A DNA stretch of 64,000 bases from Algiphilus sp. (lineage in GTDB: Bacteria; Pseudomonadota; Gammaproteobacteria; Nevskiales; Nevskiaceae). Within the stretch, counting starts at the first letter, position 1. Every line of letters begins with the position of its first letter. Of the stretch, positions 17,858 to 26,901 are shown in pieces. The translations under genes were made by a program, and so were the position numbers. The notes below the pieces were generated by a model, which was given only the letters and a program-made list of their open reading frames with translations, ran no database searches and was not told the DNA's origin. The stretch is from contig NZ_JAGLEJ010000016.1 in assembly GCF_023145115.1 (NCBI RefSeq), positions 123,628-187,627 on the forward strand, given 5' to 3'.

Positions 17858-18678
17858 CGCGGCTGGCGGTCTGGCTGCTCGTCACCGGTGTCGTCCCCGG
17901 TGCGGTCGGCGCCGGGATCTACCGCTGGCACGAGGACGGCGTCGTGCACTACGGCGATCGACCGCCGGCCGGCGCCGAGGCAGTCGGCGAAAGCGCCTCG
18001 GAGATGCCGCGCAAGATCGAGGTCGCTCGGGTCATCGACGGCGACACGGTCGCGCTCGCCGACGGGCGGCGCGTCCGGATCATCGGCATCGATGCCCCCG
18101 AGGTCGCGCGCCGCGGCACGCCCGGCGAAGCCGGCGGCCTCGCCGCCAGCCGCTTTCTGCAGCAGCTGCTCGATGGCGTGCCGGTCACGGTGGAGACGGG
18201 CGCCACCGCGCGCGATGACTACGACCGCCTGCTGGCCTATCTGGCGCTGCCCGGGGGCGATGACGTCGGCGAGCGCATGCTGCGGGCCGGGCAGGCCATG
18301 GTGTCGGCTCACCCCGACAACATGCAGCGGATCGCACGCTACTTCGCGGCCGAGGCCATTGCACGGAGCGCCGCACGCGGCCTGTGGCGACATGACGCCT
18401 ATCGGCCGCGACCGGCGCGCGATGCGATGCGGTTCCGCAACAGCTACCGGCAGCTCCAGGGGCGGGTGGCCGATGTGCGGGTAGGCGGCTCCGGCGCCGA
18501 GATCCGGCTCGAGGCCGGGCTGCAACTGCGGGTGACCGAAGCCCTGCTGCCGCGCTTCGATGCCGAACGGCTGCGCGGCCTGACCGGCCGGCGGGTGCTG
18601 GCGCGCGGCACCGTGCGCCAGCGCGACGGATCGCCGGTGATCCGGCTGCGCGACCCGGCTCAGCTCACGGTGCGATAG
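17842..18678 (+). CDS. secreted thermonuclease-like protein (DUF4124 + SNase domain)
   Basis: Predicted exported nuclease of about 278 residues. After a signal peptide (LTRLAVWLLVTGVVPGAVGA) comes a short DUF4124-like piece (GIYRWHEDGVVHYGDRPP), then a staphylococcal-nuclease domain: VARVIDGDTVALADGRRVRIIGIDAPE, containing the metal-binding Asp and the RxxGIDAPE motif, and a later YDRLLAYL with the second catalytic Arg. The start is doubtful. No ATG, GTG or TTG precedes the signal peptide; ATT at 17842 has GAGG four bases upstream, CTG at 17854 overlaps the upstream stop, and the first ordinary candidate, GTG 17944, would delete the signal peptide. It overlaps the convergent GGDEF gene by 14 bases. 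Confidence 0.78.
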   Translation: MPRALTRLAVWLLVTGVVPGAVGAGIYRWHEDGVVHYGDRPPAGAEAVGESASEMPRKIEVARVIDGDTVALADGRRVRIIGIDAPEVARRGTPGEAGGLAASRFLQQLLDGVPVTVETGATARDDYDRLLAYLALPGGDDVGERMLRAGQAMVSAHPDNMQRIARYFAAEAIARSAARGLWRHDAYRPRPARDAMRFRNSYRQLQGRVADVRVGGSGAEIRLEAGLQLRVTEALLPRFDAERLRGLTGRRVLARGTVRQRDGSPVIRLRDPAQLTVR

Positions 18679-21172
18679 CCGCGGGCGGCTCGCGTACCGC
18701 CTCGTCCGGCCCCGACGCCAGGCGATTGCGCCCACCCTGCTTGCTCCGGTAGCAGGCGGCATCGGCGCGGTGCATCAGCTCGCTGCCGCTGCATTCGCCG
18801 GTCACCGGCGTCATTCCCACCGAGAGCCCCAGCGGAAGCCGCTCGTCCCCGAGCATGACCGCGATGTGATTCACCGCGCGGATCAGGCCCGCGCCGATCT
18901 GCCGGGCGTTGGATTCGGTGCAGTTGCGCAGGATCAGCGCGAACTCGTCTCCGCCGATGCGCGCCAGGATGTCGCTGGCGCGAAGCCGCTGCTGCATGAC
19001 GGTAGCGACCTCCACCAGCACCTGATCGCCGCGCTGGTGGCCGCAGCGGTCGTTGACCGCCTTGAAGTGGTCGAGATCGAGCATCAGCAGCTGGTGGGCG
19101 CCGCCGCGCGCCCGCGCCTGCAGGCGCAGCGACTCCAGTTCGCCCTCGAACTCGCGCCGGTTGGGAAGGCCGGTGAGCGGGTCGTGGCTGGCCTGGTACA
19201 GCAGCTGGCGCGACAGCCGGCGGGTGTCGGAGACATCGCGGAACACGAACACGCTGCCGATGAGCTGCTGCCGGTCGTCGCGGATCGGCGTGGCCGCGCC
19301 CTCGATCGGCAGGCGCGTGCGGTCGCGCAGCAGCAGCGCGGCGTCGGCCGGGATCACGCCGGGCATGCCGTCCTGCAGCACGCCGCGGATCGGCGATCGC
19401 AGCGGCTCTCCGTCGATCTCCGATACCAGCTGCACGTTCTCGTCGAATGGGCGCTGCAGGATGTCGCCGGTCACCAGCCTGAGCAGACGCAGCGCCTGCT
19501 CGTTGATGTAGCTGACGCGCCCCCACTTGTCGGCGCGCACGACACCGTCGGCGATCGAGGCGAGCGTCACCTGGGCGAGCTCCTTCTCGCGCAGGATGGC
19601 GTCGCGCATGCGGTGGCGCTCGGTGACGTCCTGGATCTGCGACATGAAGTAGAGCGGCAGACCGTCGGGATCGCGGATGATGGTCACATCGAGCTGGGCA
19701 TGGACGACGCCGCCGCCGGCATGGATGTAGCGCTTGTCCATGCGGTAGTGCTGGCCGCGGCCCTCGATCAGGGCCTGCACGTTGTCGAGATCGGCGTCCA
19801 GATCGTCGGGATGGGTGATGTCCTGGAAGGTCAGCCGGCGCAGCTCCGTCTCCGAGTAGCCCAGGATCGCGCACAGCGCCTGGTTGACCTGCTGCCACTC
19901 GCCCTCCAGCGAGACGATGGCGGCACCGATCGGGGAATGATCGAAGGAGGCCGAGAACAGCCGCTCGCGCTCGTCGAGCGCGCGCTGGGCCTCGATGAGT
20001 CGGGTGATGTCGTGGCCCTCGGGCACCAGCAGGCTGACTTCGCCGCTGTCATCGCGCAGCGGCTTCAGCGAGAAGTCGATGATGGCGCTGCGCCCGTCCG
20101 GGCCCTGGATCGCGGCCTGGTACTGCACGGTCTCTCCCCGCCGCGCCCGCACCACCGCCTCGCGCAGCCGTTCCTGGGTCGCGGCGTCGCGCGGCCACCA
20201 GGGACAGTCCCAGAACGGGGTTCCCCGCACGACGTCGGGCCCGACGCCGGCGAAATCCAGCGCGGTGCGGTTGGCCTCGAGCAGCGTGCCGTCCGGCTCG
20301 AGCAGGCCGATGAACTGGTGGGCCGAATCGAACATGCCGCGGAAGCGGGCATCGGCCTGTCCGGCGACGTCTTCCAGATACTTGCGGCGGTCGATGTCGC
20401 TGTGCGTACCCACCACCCGCAGCGGTGTGCCGTCGGGGGCACGCTCCACCACCTGCCCGCGGGTCAGGATCCACTTGTAGCGCCCGTTCTTGCAGCGCAT
20501 GCGGATCTCGTTGCGATAGGCCTCGCTCTCGCCGCGCAGATGCGCATTCAGGATCTCGTAGGCGCGCTCCTTGTCGTCCGGATGCAGGCGTCGATCCCAT
20601 TCGGTGAAATCATTGGCGATCTCGTCCTCGGCGTAGCCCAGCATGGTCTTCCAGCGCGCCGAGAAATAGACCTTGTTGGTGCTCGCATCCCAGTCCCAGA
20701 CACCGAGCCCGGAACCCTCGGTGGCGAGCTTCCAGCGCTGCTCGAGGTCGGCGTTGCGCGCGGCCAGCGCCGCCGCGCGCTCCTCGGCAACACGCCGCGC
20801 ATCGATGTCCTGGATGGTGCCGACCACGCGCACCACGCGTCCGTCCTCGACCACGGGCTCGCCGGTGGTATGCACCCAGCGCGTGACGCCGGCCGCCGAG
20901 ACCAGCTCCAGGTCGAGCTCCCAGCCACCGTCGTTCGCGATCGCGGCTTCCACGGCCGCGGCGATGACGGGCCGGCAGCGTTCGGTGTACTGGGCGAGCG
21001 CCGCCTCGACGGCGGGCAGCGGTGCGTCGTCCGGCCAGTCGAGCAGCGCGCGCGTACCGGCCGACCACCACAACCGCGGCGGCTGCTCGGGCCACAGGAT
21101 CCAGGTGCCCGAGCGCGTGACGCGCTCCAGCGTTGCGAGGGCATTCTCGGATTCTCGGCGGCTCTCGTGCAT
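18665..21172 (-). CDS. diguanylate cyclase with five PAS domains
   Basis: Soluble sensor of 835 residues that should make cyclic di-GMP. Five PAS/PAC units can be placed at about 15-135, 145-270, 280-400, 405-530 and 535-655 (each ending in a GTIQDID, GTHSDID, GHDIT, IQDVTE or FRDVSD type motif). The GGDEF domain follows (about 660-815): DPLTGLPNRREFE, LLMLDLDHFKAVND, ARIGGDEFALIL. The active site is intact (GGDEF), and an inhibitory RxxD site (RASD) sits five residues upstream, so product inhibition is expected. No EAL domain and no membrane helices are present. What the PAS domains bind is unknown. Confidence 0.93.
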   Translation of the reverse strand: MHESRRESENALATLERVTRSGTWILWPEQPPRLWWSAGTRALLDWPDDAPLPAVEAALAQYTERCRPVIAAAVEAAIANDGGWELDLELVSAAGVTRWVHTTGEPVVEDGRVVRVVGTIQDIDARRVAEERAAALAARNADLEQRWKLATEGSGLGVWDWDASTNKVYFSARWKTMLGYAEDEIANDFTEWDRRLHPDDKERAYEILNAHLRGESEAYRNEIRMRCKNGRYKWILTRGQVVERAPDGTPLRVVGTHSDIDRRKYLEDVAGQADARFRGMFDSAHQFIGLLEPDGTLLEANRTALDFAGVGPDVVRGTPFWDCPWWPRDAATQERLREAVVRARRGETVQYQAAIQGPDGRSAIIDFSLKPLRDDSGEVSLLVPEGHDITRLIEAQRALDERERLFSASFDHSPIGAAIVSLEGEWQQVNQALCAILGYSETELRRLTFQDITHPDDLDADLDNVQALIEGRGQHYRMDKRYIHAGGGVVHAQLDVTIIRDPDGLPLYFMSQIQDVTERHRMRDAILREKELAQVTLASIADGVVRADKWGRVSYINEQALRLLRLVTGDILQRPFDENVQLVSEIDGEPLRSPIRGVLQDGMPGVIPADAALLLRDRTRLPIEGAATPIRDDRQQLIGSVFVFRDVSDTRRLSRQLLYQASHDPLTGLPNRREFEGELESLRLQARARGGAHQLLMLDLDHFKAVNDRCGHQRGDQVLVEVATVMQQRLRASDILARIGGDEFALILRNCTESNARQIGAGLIRAVNHIAVMLGDERLPLGLSVGMTPVTGECSGSELMHRADAACYRSKQGGRNRLASGPDEAVREPPAAIAP

Positions 21173-21278
21173 GCGCAGCTCCGGAACGGGCGCCCATGCT
21201 CCCGATCCGCGCGCGATGTCGGCGCCCCGGCGCGACGAACGGCGGCTGTGGGCCGCGAAACAGCCCGTCCGGGCGGTG

Positions 21279-22028
21279 CTACTCCAGCAGGCGCTCGCGG
21301 AGCCGTGCGATCAGGGGCTCGTTGACACCGTAGGTGGCGACATAGTCCCGCACACTGCCGTGCACGGTGCGGATGCCCTCGAGGAAGGTGACCATGTGGT
21401 GCGGACGCGCATTGAGCGCCTCGGCGGGCGGACCATCCTGCTGATAGGCGTGGAATACCGCGGCCCGATCCTCGGGCCGGATGTCCTGGCCGACGAGCTC
21501 GGTGAGCGCATAGTCGGCGACGATGACCTCGTCGGGCACGCCGAGCAGCTCGAGCAGCACCGCCGCGATGATGCCGGTGCGGTCCTTGCCCGCCGCGCAG
21601 TGGAAGACCAGCGGGACGGCATCGTCGGCGGCGATGCACTGCATGACCCGCGCCAGCACCGGTCCGACGCCGCGCGAGATCCAGAGATAGACCGCACCGA
21701 GATCGTCCATCTCGGGCAGCGGATCGTCATCGGGGACATCGGTGCGGTTGAGCGGCAGATGGTGCAGACGCACGGTCTCGCCGTCGGCGAAGGCCGCCGT
21801 GCCCTTGAGCGCGCACTCGCGCGCATGACGCAGATCCACGACGGTGCGCACGCCGAGCTCGCCGCGCACGCGCTGGACGTCGCCGTCGCTCAGCGTGCCC
21901 AGTGCATCCGCGCGGAAGAGATGACGCCAGCGCACGCGCCGGCCTTCGCGATTGGTGTACCCGCCTAGATCGCGGAAGTTGCGGCTGCCTTCCAGCGGGA
22001 TCCAGCGTCGTTCGAGTTCCAGAACCAA
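21279..22028 (-). CDS. tyrosine-protein phosphatase family protein
   Basis: Protein of about 250 residues of the bacterial tyrosine phosphatase (Y_phosphatase3) family. The N-terminal signature IPLEGSRNFRDLGGY is followed by RTVVDLRHARE and the P-loop HCAAGKDRTG (catalytic Cys, Arg). Relatives act as lipid or protein phosphatases. The frame is open to ATG 22139 (or 22106), but the extra 37 residues are Pro/Arg/Ala-rich and unlike the family; TTG at 22028 has GGAAG nine bases upstream and starts right before the domain, so I use it with moderate confidence. It is downstream of nothing obvious and separated from the GGDEF gene by 106 bases. Confidence 0.85.
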   Translation of the reverse strand: MVLELERRWIPLEGSRNFRDLGGYTNREGRRVRWRHLFRADALGTLSDGDVQRVRGELGVRTVVDLRHARECALKGTAAFADGETVRLHHLPLNRTDVPDDDPLPEMDDLGAVYLWISRGVGPVLARVMQCIAADDAVPLVFHCAAGKDRTGIIAAVLLELLGVPDEVIVADYALTELVGQDIRPEDRAAVFHAYQQDGPPAEALNARPHHMVTFLEGIRTVHGSVRDYVATYGVNEPLIARLRERLLE

Positions 22029-22200
22029 GGTGACGATCTTCCGTTGATGGCGCGTCCGCGGCGGGCGCGCCGCGCTCGACGCGGGGCGCACGTGCGCAGT
22101 CGCCATCGGGGGCGCCGGGTAAGGTGACGGGCATGGCACGCATCCCGGCCACGCGTCCTATCGACACCATTGTCGCGCACTCGTGGCGCGGCCGCGCGTC

Positions 22201-22515
22201 ATGAGCCCGCATCCCCCCGGATGCGCGCTGTGCGGACGCGACGTGCCGCTGAGCTTTCACCACCTGATCCCGCGCCGCAATCACCGCCGCCCCTGGTTCC
22301 GGCGGCACTTCAGCAAGACCGACATGCAGCGTCGCGGCGTCATGCTGTGCCGCGAGTGCCATCGCGCCGTGCATCGCTTCTTCGATGAACAGACCCTGGG
22401 CAGGCGGCTCAATACCCTCGAGGCGCTGCGCGCGGAGCCCGCCATCCGGCGGCACGTGGCGTGGGCGCGGAAGCTGCGCGCCGGACGGCGCGCGCAGACC
22501 CCCGCGACCGACTGA
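22201..22515 (+). CDS. HNH endonuclease-like protein
   Basis: Small basic protein of 104 residues with an HNH-type zinc-finger nuclease core: CALCGRDVPLSFHHLIPR (CxxC then HH), a central segment with Asn-free spacing, and MLCRECHRAVHRFF (CxxC and final His). The middle Asn/His of a classical HNH is present only as HLIPRRNHRRP, so activity is plausible but not certain. ATG 22201 is used; GTG 22183 would add six residues, and neither has a convincing ribosome site. A small stand-alone gene, divergent from the phosphatase gene. Confidence 0.75.
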   Translation: MSPHPPGCALCGRDVPLSFHHLIPRRNHRRPWFRRHFSKTDMQRRGVMLCRECHRAVHRFFDEQTLGRRLNTLEALRAEPAIRRHVAWARKLRAGRRAQTPATD

Positions 22516-22631
22516 CGGCGCGGCGAGCCGGCTCGCGCCGGCTTCGACATCATGCGTTTTCGCGATGCGCGGATGGCGCGACCTGCGGCATTGTTACGCG
22601 ATTACTACACAACCATTAAGGGGAGGAGACC

Positions 22632-23879
22632 ATGCTGCGATCACGGTCGGCCCGCTGGGGGCTCTGGCTGGCAGCGGGCGTCGTGCTCACGGGCTGCGGC
22701 GGCGACGGCGGGCAGGGCAGCAGCGACGGCAACGCCGGCAATCCGTTCGACGGCTACGTCAGCGCCAACTACGAGGGTCCGGACAACTGGCTCTGTCATC
22801 CGCAGCTCGCGGACGCAAGCGACGTCTGCGCCACCGACCTGCGCAGCACCTCGGTCGCGGCCGACGGCACCGCCTCGGAGATCGCCTTCCTGCCGGCGGC
22901 GGACGCGCCCTTCGACTGCTTCTACGTCTACCCGACGACCAGCGTCGACCCGGGTCGCAACTCGGACTTCAACCCGGGCGCGCAGGAACGCGACACCGTG
23001 GCCTCGCAGTTCGCGCGCTACGGCGAGGTCTGCCGCACCTTCGCCCCGGTCTATCGCCAGATCACGCTGAGCCGGCTGGCGGTGTCGGTGCTGACGGGCC
23101 CGCTGCTCGGCGGCGGCATCCCCGAAGCGGCCGCCGAGCTGGCCTACGGCGATGTCCTCGACGCCTTCCGCCGCTACATCGCCGCCGACAACAACGGGCG
23201 CGGCTTCGTGCTGGTCGGGCACTCGCAGGGCTCCGGACTGCTGCGCCGCCTGATCGCCGAGGTCATCGAACCCGACGACTGGCTGCACGAGCGCCTGATC
23301 GGCGCGCATCTCATGGGCACCTCGGTGGCGGTACCGCCGGGCGCGGATGTCGGAGGCGACTTCCGGCGCACGCCCGCCTGCCGCGCGGCCGATCAGACCG
23401 GCTGCGTGGTGAGCTACGCCAGCTTCCGCGCGGGCGACCCGCAGCTCGACGACCCGCGCTTTGGCACCACCGCCGACCCCGACACGCGCGCGCTGTGCAC
23501 GAACCCAGCGCAGCTCGCCGGCGGAGAGGCGGCACTGTCGCCGCAGATGCCGCGCAGCTACCCGCCGGCCTATCAGGCGCTGGTGATCCCGCGCGGCAGC
23601 GGCGGCCCCTACGCCAGCCGGGCCCGCAACCTGGCGCTGGACACGCCCTACTTCACGGTGCCGGAACAGATCCGCGCCGAGTGCGTGCTGGATGCCAACG
23701 GCACCAGCTATCTGGAGATCCGCATCCAGGCGGATCCTGAGGACCCGCGCGCCGACGACTACCCCGGCGAATTCCTGGGCGGCATCGGCTGGGGACTGCA
23801 TCTGGCCGATGTCGCACTGGCGCAGCAGGATCTCGTCGACCTCGCGGGCCGCCAGGGCCATGCCTGGCTCAGCCGCTAG
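22632..23879 (+). CDS. DUF3089 alpha/beta-hydrolase-like lipoprotein
   Basis: Lipoprotein of 415 residues. The signal peptide ends in VLTGC; the mature protein begins with a Gly/Asp/Ser linker. DUF3089 features include FDCFYVYPTTS (about residues 95-105), FAPVYRQIT and a nucleophile elbow GHSQGSG (about 196-202, Ser-based), followed by a cap-like region with paired Cys (RTPACRAADQTGC). The family is predicted to be a secreted esterase/lipase; the substrate is unknown. A strong ribosome site (GGGGAGGAG) precedes ATG 22632. A possible promoter (TTGTTA, 17 bp, CATTAA) lies at 22591-22619. The next gene is another hydrolase lipoprotein. Confidence 0.85.
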   Translation: MLRSRSARWGLWLAAGVVLTGCGGDGGQGSSDGNAGNPFDGYVSANYEGPDNWLCHPQLADASDVCATDLRSTSVAADGTASEIAFLPAADAPFDCFYVYPTTSVDPGRNSDFNPGAQERDTVASQFARYGEVCRTFAPVYRQITLSRLAVSVLTGPLLGGGIPEAAAELAYGDVLDAFRRYIAADNNGRGFVLVGHSQGSGLLRRLIAEVIEPDDWLHERLIGAHLMGTSVAVPPGADVGGDFRRTPACRAADQTGCVVSYASFRAGDPQLDDPRFGTTADPDTRALCTNPAQLAGGEAALSPQMPRSYPPAYQALVIPRGSGGPYASRARNLALDTPYFTVPEQIRAECVLDANGTSYLEIRIQADPEDPRADDYPGEFLGGIGWGLHLADVALAQQDLVDLAGRQGHAWLSR

Positions 23880-23920
23880 GCGATCGGCGGCATCGACAAC
23901 CGTGAACGAACGACATGACA

Positions 23921-23940
23921 CCGCCCGGACGGCCGGGCGG
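23921..23940 (+). terminator. hairpin between the two hydrolase lipoprotein genes
   Basis: Stem CCGCCCGG (23921-23928) and CCGGGCGG (23933-23940) with a four-base loop, 41 bases after the DUF3089 stop and 12 bases before the next ribosome site. There is no T-run, so it may attenuate rather than fully stop transcription. Confidence 0.45.
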
Positions 23941-23964
23941 GTCGACCATGGAAGGAGGAGACCG

Positions 23965-25731
23965 ATGACCATGCAGAGAGTGGGCGCCCTCGGCGTCCTG
24001 GCGTGCGCGCTGCTGAGCGCGTGCGGTGGCAGCAGCAGCGGCGACGGCGCCGCGCAGCCGGGCGGCGATCCGCGTCCGGGCGTCGTGGAGCGCGTCGAGA
24101 TCCCGTCGCCGGTCGACGGCGTCATCGTCTTCCAGCTCTTCGAGCCGAGCGAGGTGGTGCCCGGCCAGCGCTATCCGCTGATCCTGGAGGGCCACGGCTA
24201 CGGCGGCAGCCGGCAGACCGAGGCCGGCGGCACCATCGCCGCGCTGATCGATCGCGGGTACTACGTCATCAGCATCGACCAGCGCGGCTTCGGCGAATCC
24301 ACCGGGCCGGTGCGCGTCATGGATCCGGACGCCGAGGGCCGCGATCTGGTCGCGATCCTGGACTGGGCGGAGGCGAATCTCGATCAGGTCGCGCGTGACG
24401 GCGGCGACACCATGAAGGTGGGGACCTTCGGCTCGAGCTACGGCGGCGGCTATCAGTTCCTGCTGCAGGCGGTGGACCCGGAGCACCGCGTGCGCGCCAT
24501 GGTGCCGGACATCACCTGGCACGACCTGACTTACTCGCTGAATCCGGCCGGCGCCATCAAGTCGGGCTGGGCGCTGTTCCTGGTGGCGGGCGGCGAGGCC
24601 GGGTCGCAGCTCGACCAGGACAACGTCATCCGCGAGACCCTGCTGCGCGGCCTCGCGACCAACACCTTCCCCGACGGCGCGCTGAACTTCTTCCGCTACC
24701 ACAGCCCGCGCTACTTCTGCGACGGCGAGCCCATCGACGCCATCGAGTTCCTTGCCACGACCGAGATCCCGCAGACGCCGCCGGTGGCGCCGCCGGCGGT
24801 CGACGTGATGCTGTGGCAGGGATTCCCGGACACGCTGTTCAACGTCACCGAGGCCTTCGACAACTACCGCTGCCTGCGCGAGCGCGGCGGCGACGTGCGC
24901 CTGCTGACGCACCAGACCGGGCACGTGCTCCCGCTCGGCGCCGAGGCACTGGCCGGCGAATCGGTCGGCGACGCGCTCGATGCGCTCTCCGGCCTGGTGG
25001 CCGTTCCGGAGTTCCAGGGGCCGGCCGGCGCGAACGCCTGCGGCGGCATCGACCGGCAGGCGGCGACGCTGGCGTGGTTCGACGCCAAGCTCAAGGACCG
25101 GCCGGCGGAGCTCGCCGCGACCGTCCCCACCGGCGACAGCATCTGCCTCTCGCTGGCCGACGGCGATGCGGTCGCGGTTTCCGAAGTGCCGGTCGGCGGC
25201 GAGGATCTGCCCTTCGCCACCGACCTGCCGGCGGTCAGCGGCGTGATCGGCGCGGCCACCAGCGTGCTCGGGCCGGACCTGCCCGGCGGCATCGGCGCCG
25301 TCGAGCTGACCACCATCGGCGACGAGGGCGCCGTGCTGGGCGGCCAGCCCACCTTCCACCTCGAGGTTACCCCGGCGGTGCCCGCCCTGGCGCTGGACGA
25401 CTGCCTGCTCGACTTCCTGCCGCTGGCCTGCGACCCGATCGTCTACATCGGCCTCGGTTACCGGCGCGACGGCAGCTGGCAGCTGATCGACGATCAGCTC
25501 ACCCCGGTGCGCGGCTTCGGCAGCCACGGCACCCCGCAGGACCCCGAGCGACTGGTGGCGGTCGCCGAGCGGCTCGAGGCCGGCGACACCCTCGGGCTAC
25601 TGCTGTTCGGCTTCCATCCGCAGTATCTCGGCACCTTCTCGCGCGACCTGCTGGTGCCCGCGGTCAATCTCACCGGCCGCGTGCAGGTGCCGCTGCTGAG
25701 CGACGCGCAGATCGTGGCCGAAGGGTTCTAG
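23965..25731 (+). CDS. CocE/NonD-type alpha/beta hydrolase lipoprotein
   Basis: Lipoprotein of 588 residues: signal segment VGALGVLACALLSAC with lipobox LLSAC, then a Gly/Ser linker. The catalytic half resembles X-Pro dipeptidyl-peptidase/CocE hydrolases: LEGHGYGGSRQ oxyanion region, ISIDQRGFGESTG, a nucleophile elbow GSSYGGGY (about residues 156-163), then VPDITWHDL and a catalytic-His candidate in LLTHQTGHVLP. The C-terminal ~190 residues are beta-rich with Cys pairs (DDCLLDFLPLACDP). Substrate unknown; probably secreted peptide, ester or acyl compounds. GGAGGAG stands seven bases before ATG 23965. A near-perfect terminator follows. Confidence 0.82.
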   Translation: MTMQRVGALGVLACALLSACGGSSSGDGAAQPGGDPRPGVVERVEIPSPVDGVIVFQLFEPSEVVPGQRYPLILEGHGYGGSRQTEAGGTIAALIDRGYYVISIDQRGFGESTGPVRVMDPDAEGRDLVAILDWAEANLDQVARDGGDTMKVGTFGSSYGGGYQFLLQAVDPEHRVRAMVPDITWHDLTYSLNPAGAIKSGWALFLVAGGEAGSQLDQDNVIRETLLRGLATNTFPDGALNFFRYHSPRYFCDGEPIDAIEFLATTEIPQTPPVAPPAVDVMLWQGFPDTLFNVTEAFDNYRCLRERGGDVRLLTHQTGHVLPLGAEALAGESVGDALDALSGLVAVPEFQGPAGANACGGIDRQAATLAWFDAKLKDRPAELAATVPTGDSICLSLADGDAVAVSEVPVGGEDLPFATDLPAVSGVIGAATSVLGPDLPGGIGAVELTTIGDEGAVLGGQPTFHLEVTPAVPALALDDCLLDFLPLACDPIVYIGLGYRRDGSWQLIDDQLTPVRGFGSHGTPQDPERLVAVAERLEAGDTLGLLLFGFHPQYLGTFSRDLLVPAVNLTGRVQVPLLSDAQIVAEGF

Positions 25732-25746
25732 CGCGGTTCGGCTTCC

Positions 25747-25775
25747 ACCGGTCGCGCCCCCGCGGCGCGACCGGT
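25747..25775 (+). terminator. hairpin terminator after the CocE-like gene
   Basis: Perfect 12-bp stem ACCGGTCGCGCC (25747-25758) and GGCGCGACCGGT (25764-25775) with loop CCCGC, starting 16 bases after the stop codon. The following bases (ACCCTTGGG) have only a short T stretch. Confidence 0.65.
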
Positions 25776-25812
25776 ACCCTTGGGCCCTGCGCATCGAGGC
25801 CCGCGAACCGCC

Positions 25813-26862
25813 ATGCCGGCACTGCTTCTCTGGACCGCCGTGGCGGTCGTCGCGACCGCCGTCATCTGGAAGGGCAGCGGGCTGCTGGAAAGCGCCAGCG
25901 CCCGGCTCGCCGCCCACTACCAGCTGCCCGAGATCGTGCAGGGTGCGATCGTGGTGGCGGTGGGGTCGAGCTTCCCGGAACTGTCGACCACCGTCATCTC
26001 GACGCTGATCCACGGCGAGTTCGAGCTCGGCGTAGCCGCCATCGTGGGCTCGGCCCTGTTCAACATCCTGGTCATCCCGGCGGCCGCCGGCCTCAGCGGC
26101 CGCGAGCAGCTGCGCGCCAATCGCGACCTGGTCTACAAGGAAGCGCAGTTCTACATGATCGCGGTGGCGGTGCTGACGCTGACCTTCGCCTTCGCCGCCA
26201 TCTATCACCCGGTGCGCGGCGACGGCGAGGCCATCCGCGGCGAACTGACGCGCTGGCTGGCGATCATGCCGGTGGCGCTGTACGGGCTCTACCTGTTCGT
26301 GCAGTACCAGGACACCCTGGACCACGAGGACACCGTCGACGTGTCCGGCATCCGCGTCGGGCGCGAGTGGGCGAAGCTGGCACTGTCGCTGGCAGTGATC
26401 GTGATCGGCGTGGAGGGCCTGGTACGCGCAGCGCTGGCCTTCGGCGAGATCTTCGATACACCGAGCTTCCTGTGGGGCATCACGGTGGTGGCGGCCGGCA
26501 CCTCCATACCGGACGCCTTCGTCTCGATCCGCGCGGCGCGCGACGGCCGCGGCGTGACCAGCATCGCCAACGTGCTGGGCAGCAACACCTTCGATCTGCT
26601 GGTCTGCATCCCGGCGGGCGTGCTCATCGCCGGCGCGACGGTGGTGAACTTCTCGGTCGCGGCGCCGATGATGGCGGTGCTCACGGTAGCGACCATCGCG
26701 CTGTTCCTCATGATGCGCACGCGCATGGTGCTGTCGCGGATCGAGTCGGTGGTGCTGCTCGCGCTCTACGTCGGCTTCGTGCTGTGGATCGGGATGGAGA
26801 CCTTCGGTGCCGTCGACTTCGTGCCGAGCCTGCCGCCGGCCTCCCCCGCGCCGGCCCACTGA
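25813..26862 (+). CDS. calcium/sodium (cation) antiporter of the CaCA superfamily
   Basis: Membrane antiporter of 349 residues with two homologous halves of about five helices. The alpha-1 repeat reads AVGSSFPELSTTVIS...GSALFNILVIP and the alpha-2 repeat AAGTSIPDAFVSIRAAR...LGSNTFDLLVCIP; the acidic residues (Glu in FPEL, Asp in IPDA) are the ion-binding positions of the family. It probably exchanges Ca2+ (or K+) for Na+ or H+ across the inner membrane. ATG 25813 is chosen because upstream in-frame codons lie in the terminator-leader region. The 3' end faces the universal stress gene across a shared hairpin. Confidence 0.9.
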   Translation: MPALLLWTAVAVVATAVIWKGSGLLESASARLAAHYQLPEIVQGAIVVAVGSSFPELSTTVISTLIHGEFELGVAAIVGSALFNILVIPAAAGLSGREQLRANRDLVYKEAQFYMIAVAVLTLTFAFAAIYHPVRGDGEAIRGELTRWLAIMPVALYGLYLFVQYQDTLDHEDTVDVSGIRVGREWAKLALSLAVIVIGVEGLVRAALAFGEIFDTPSFLWGITVVAAGTSIPDAFVSIRAARDGRGVTSIANVLGSNTFDLLVCIPAGVLIAGATVVNFSVAAPMMAVLTVATIALFLMMRTRMVLSRIESVVLLALYVGFVLWIGMETFGAVDFVPSLPPASPAPAH

Positions 26863-26863
26863 A

Positions 26864-26892
26864 GCGGGACGGCGGAACTGCCGCCGTCCCGC
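26864..26892. terminator. bidirectional hairpin terminator
   Basis: Perfect 12-bp stem GCGGGACGGCGG (26864-26875) and CCGCCGTCCCGC (26881-26892) around AACTG, placed exactly between the convergent antiporter and universal stress protein genes (one base after one stop, nine before the other). Confidence 0.75.
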
Positions 26893-26901
26893 GCGCAGCC
26901 G

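Noticed and set aside
18770..21325. 851-codon plus-strand open frame antisense to the diguanylate cyclase
   Set aside because: No recognisable domain; composition typical of an antisense frame to a GC-rich gene.
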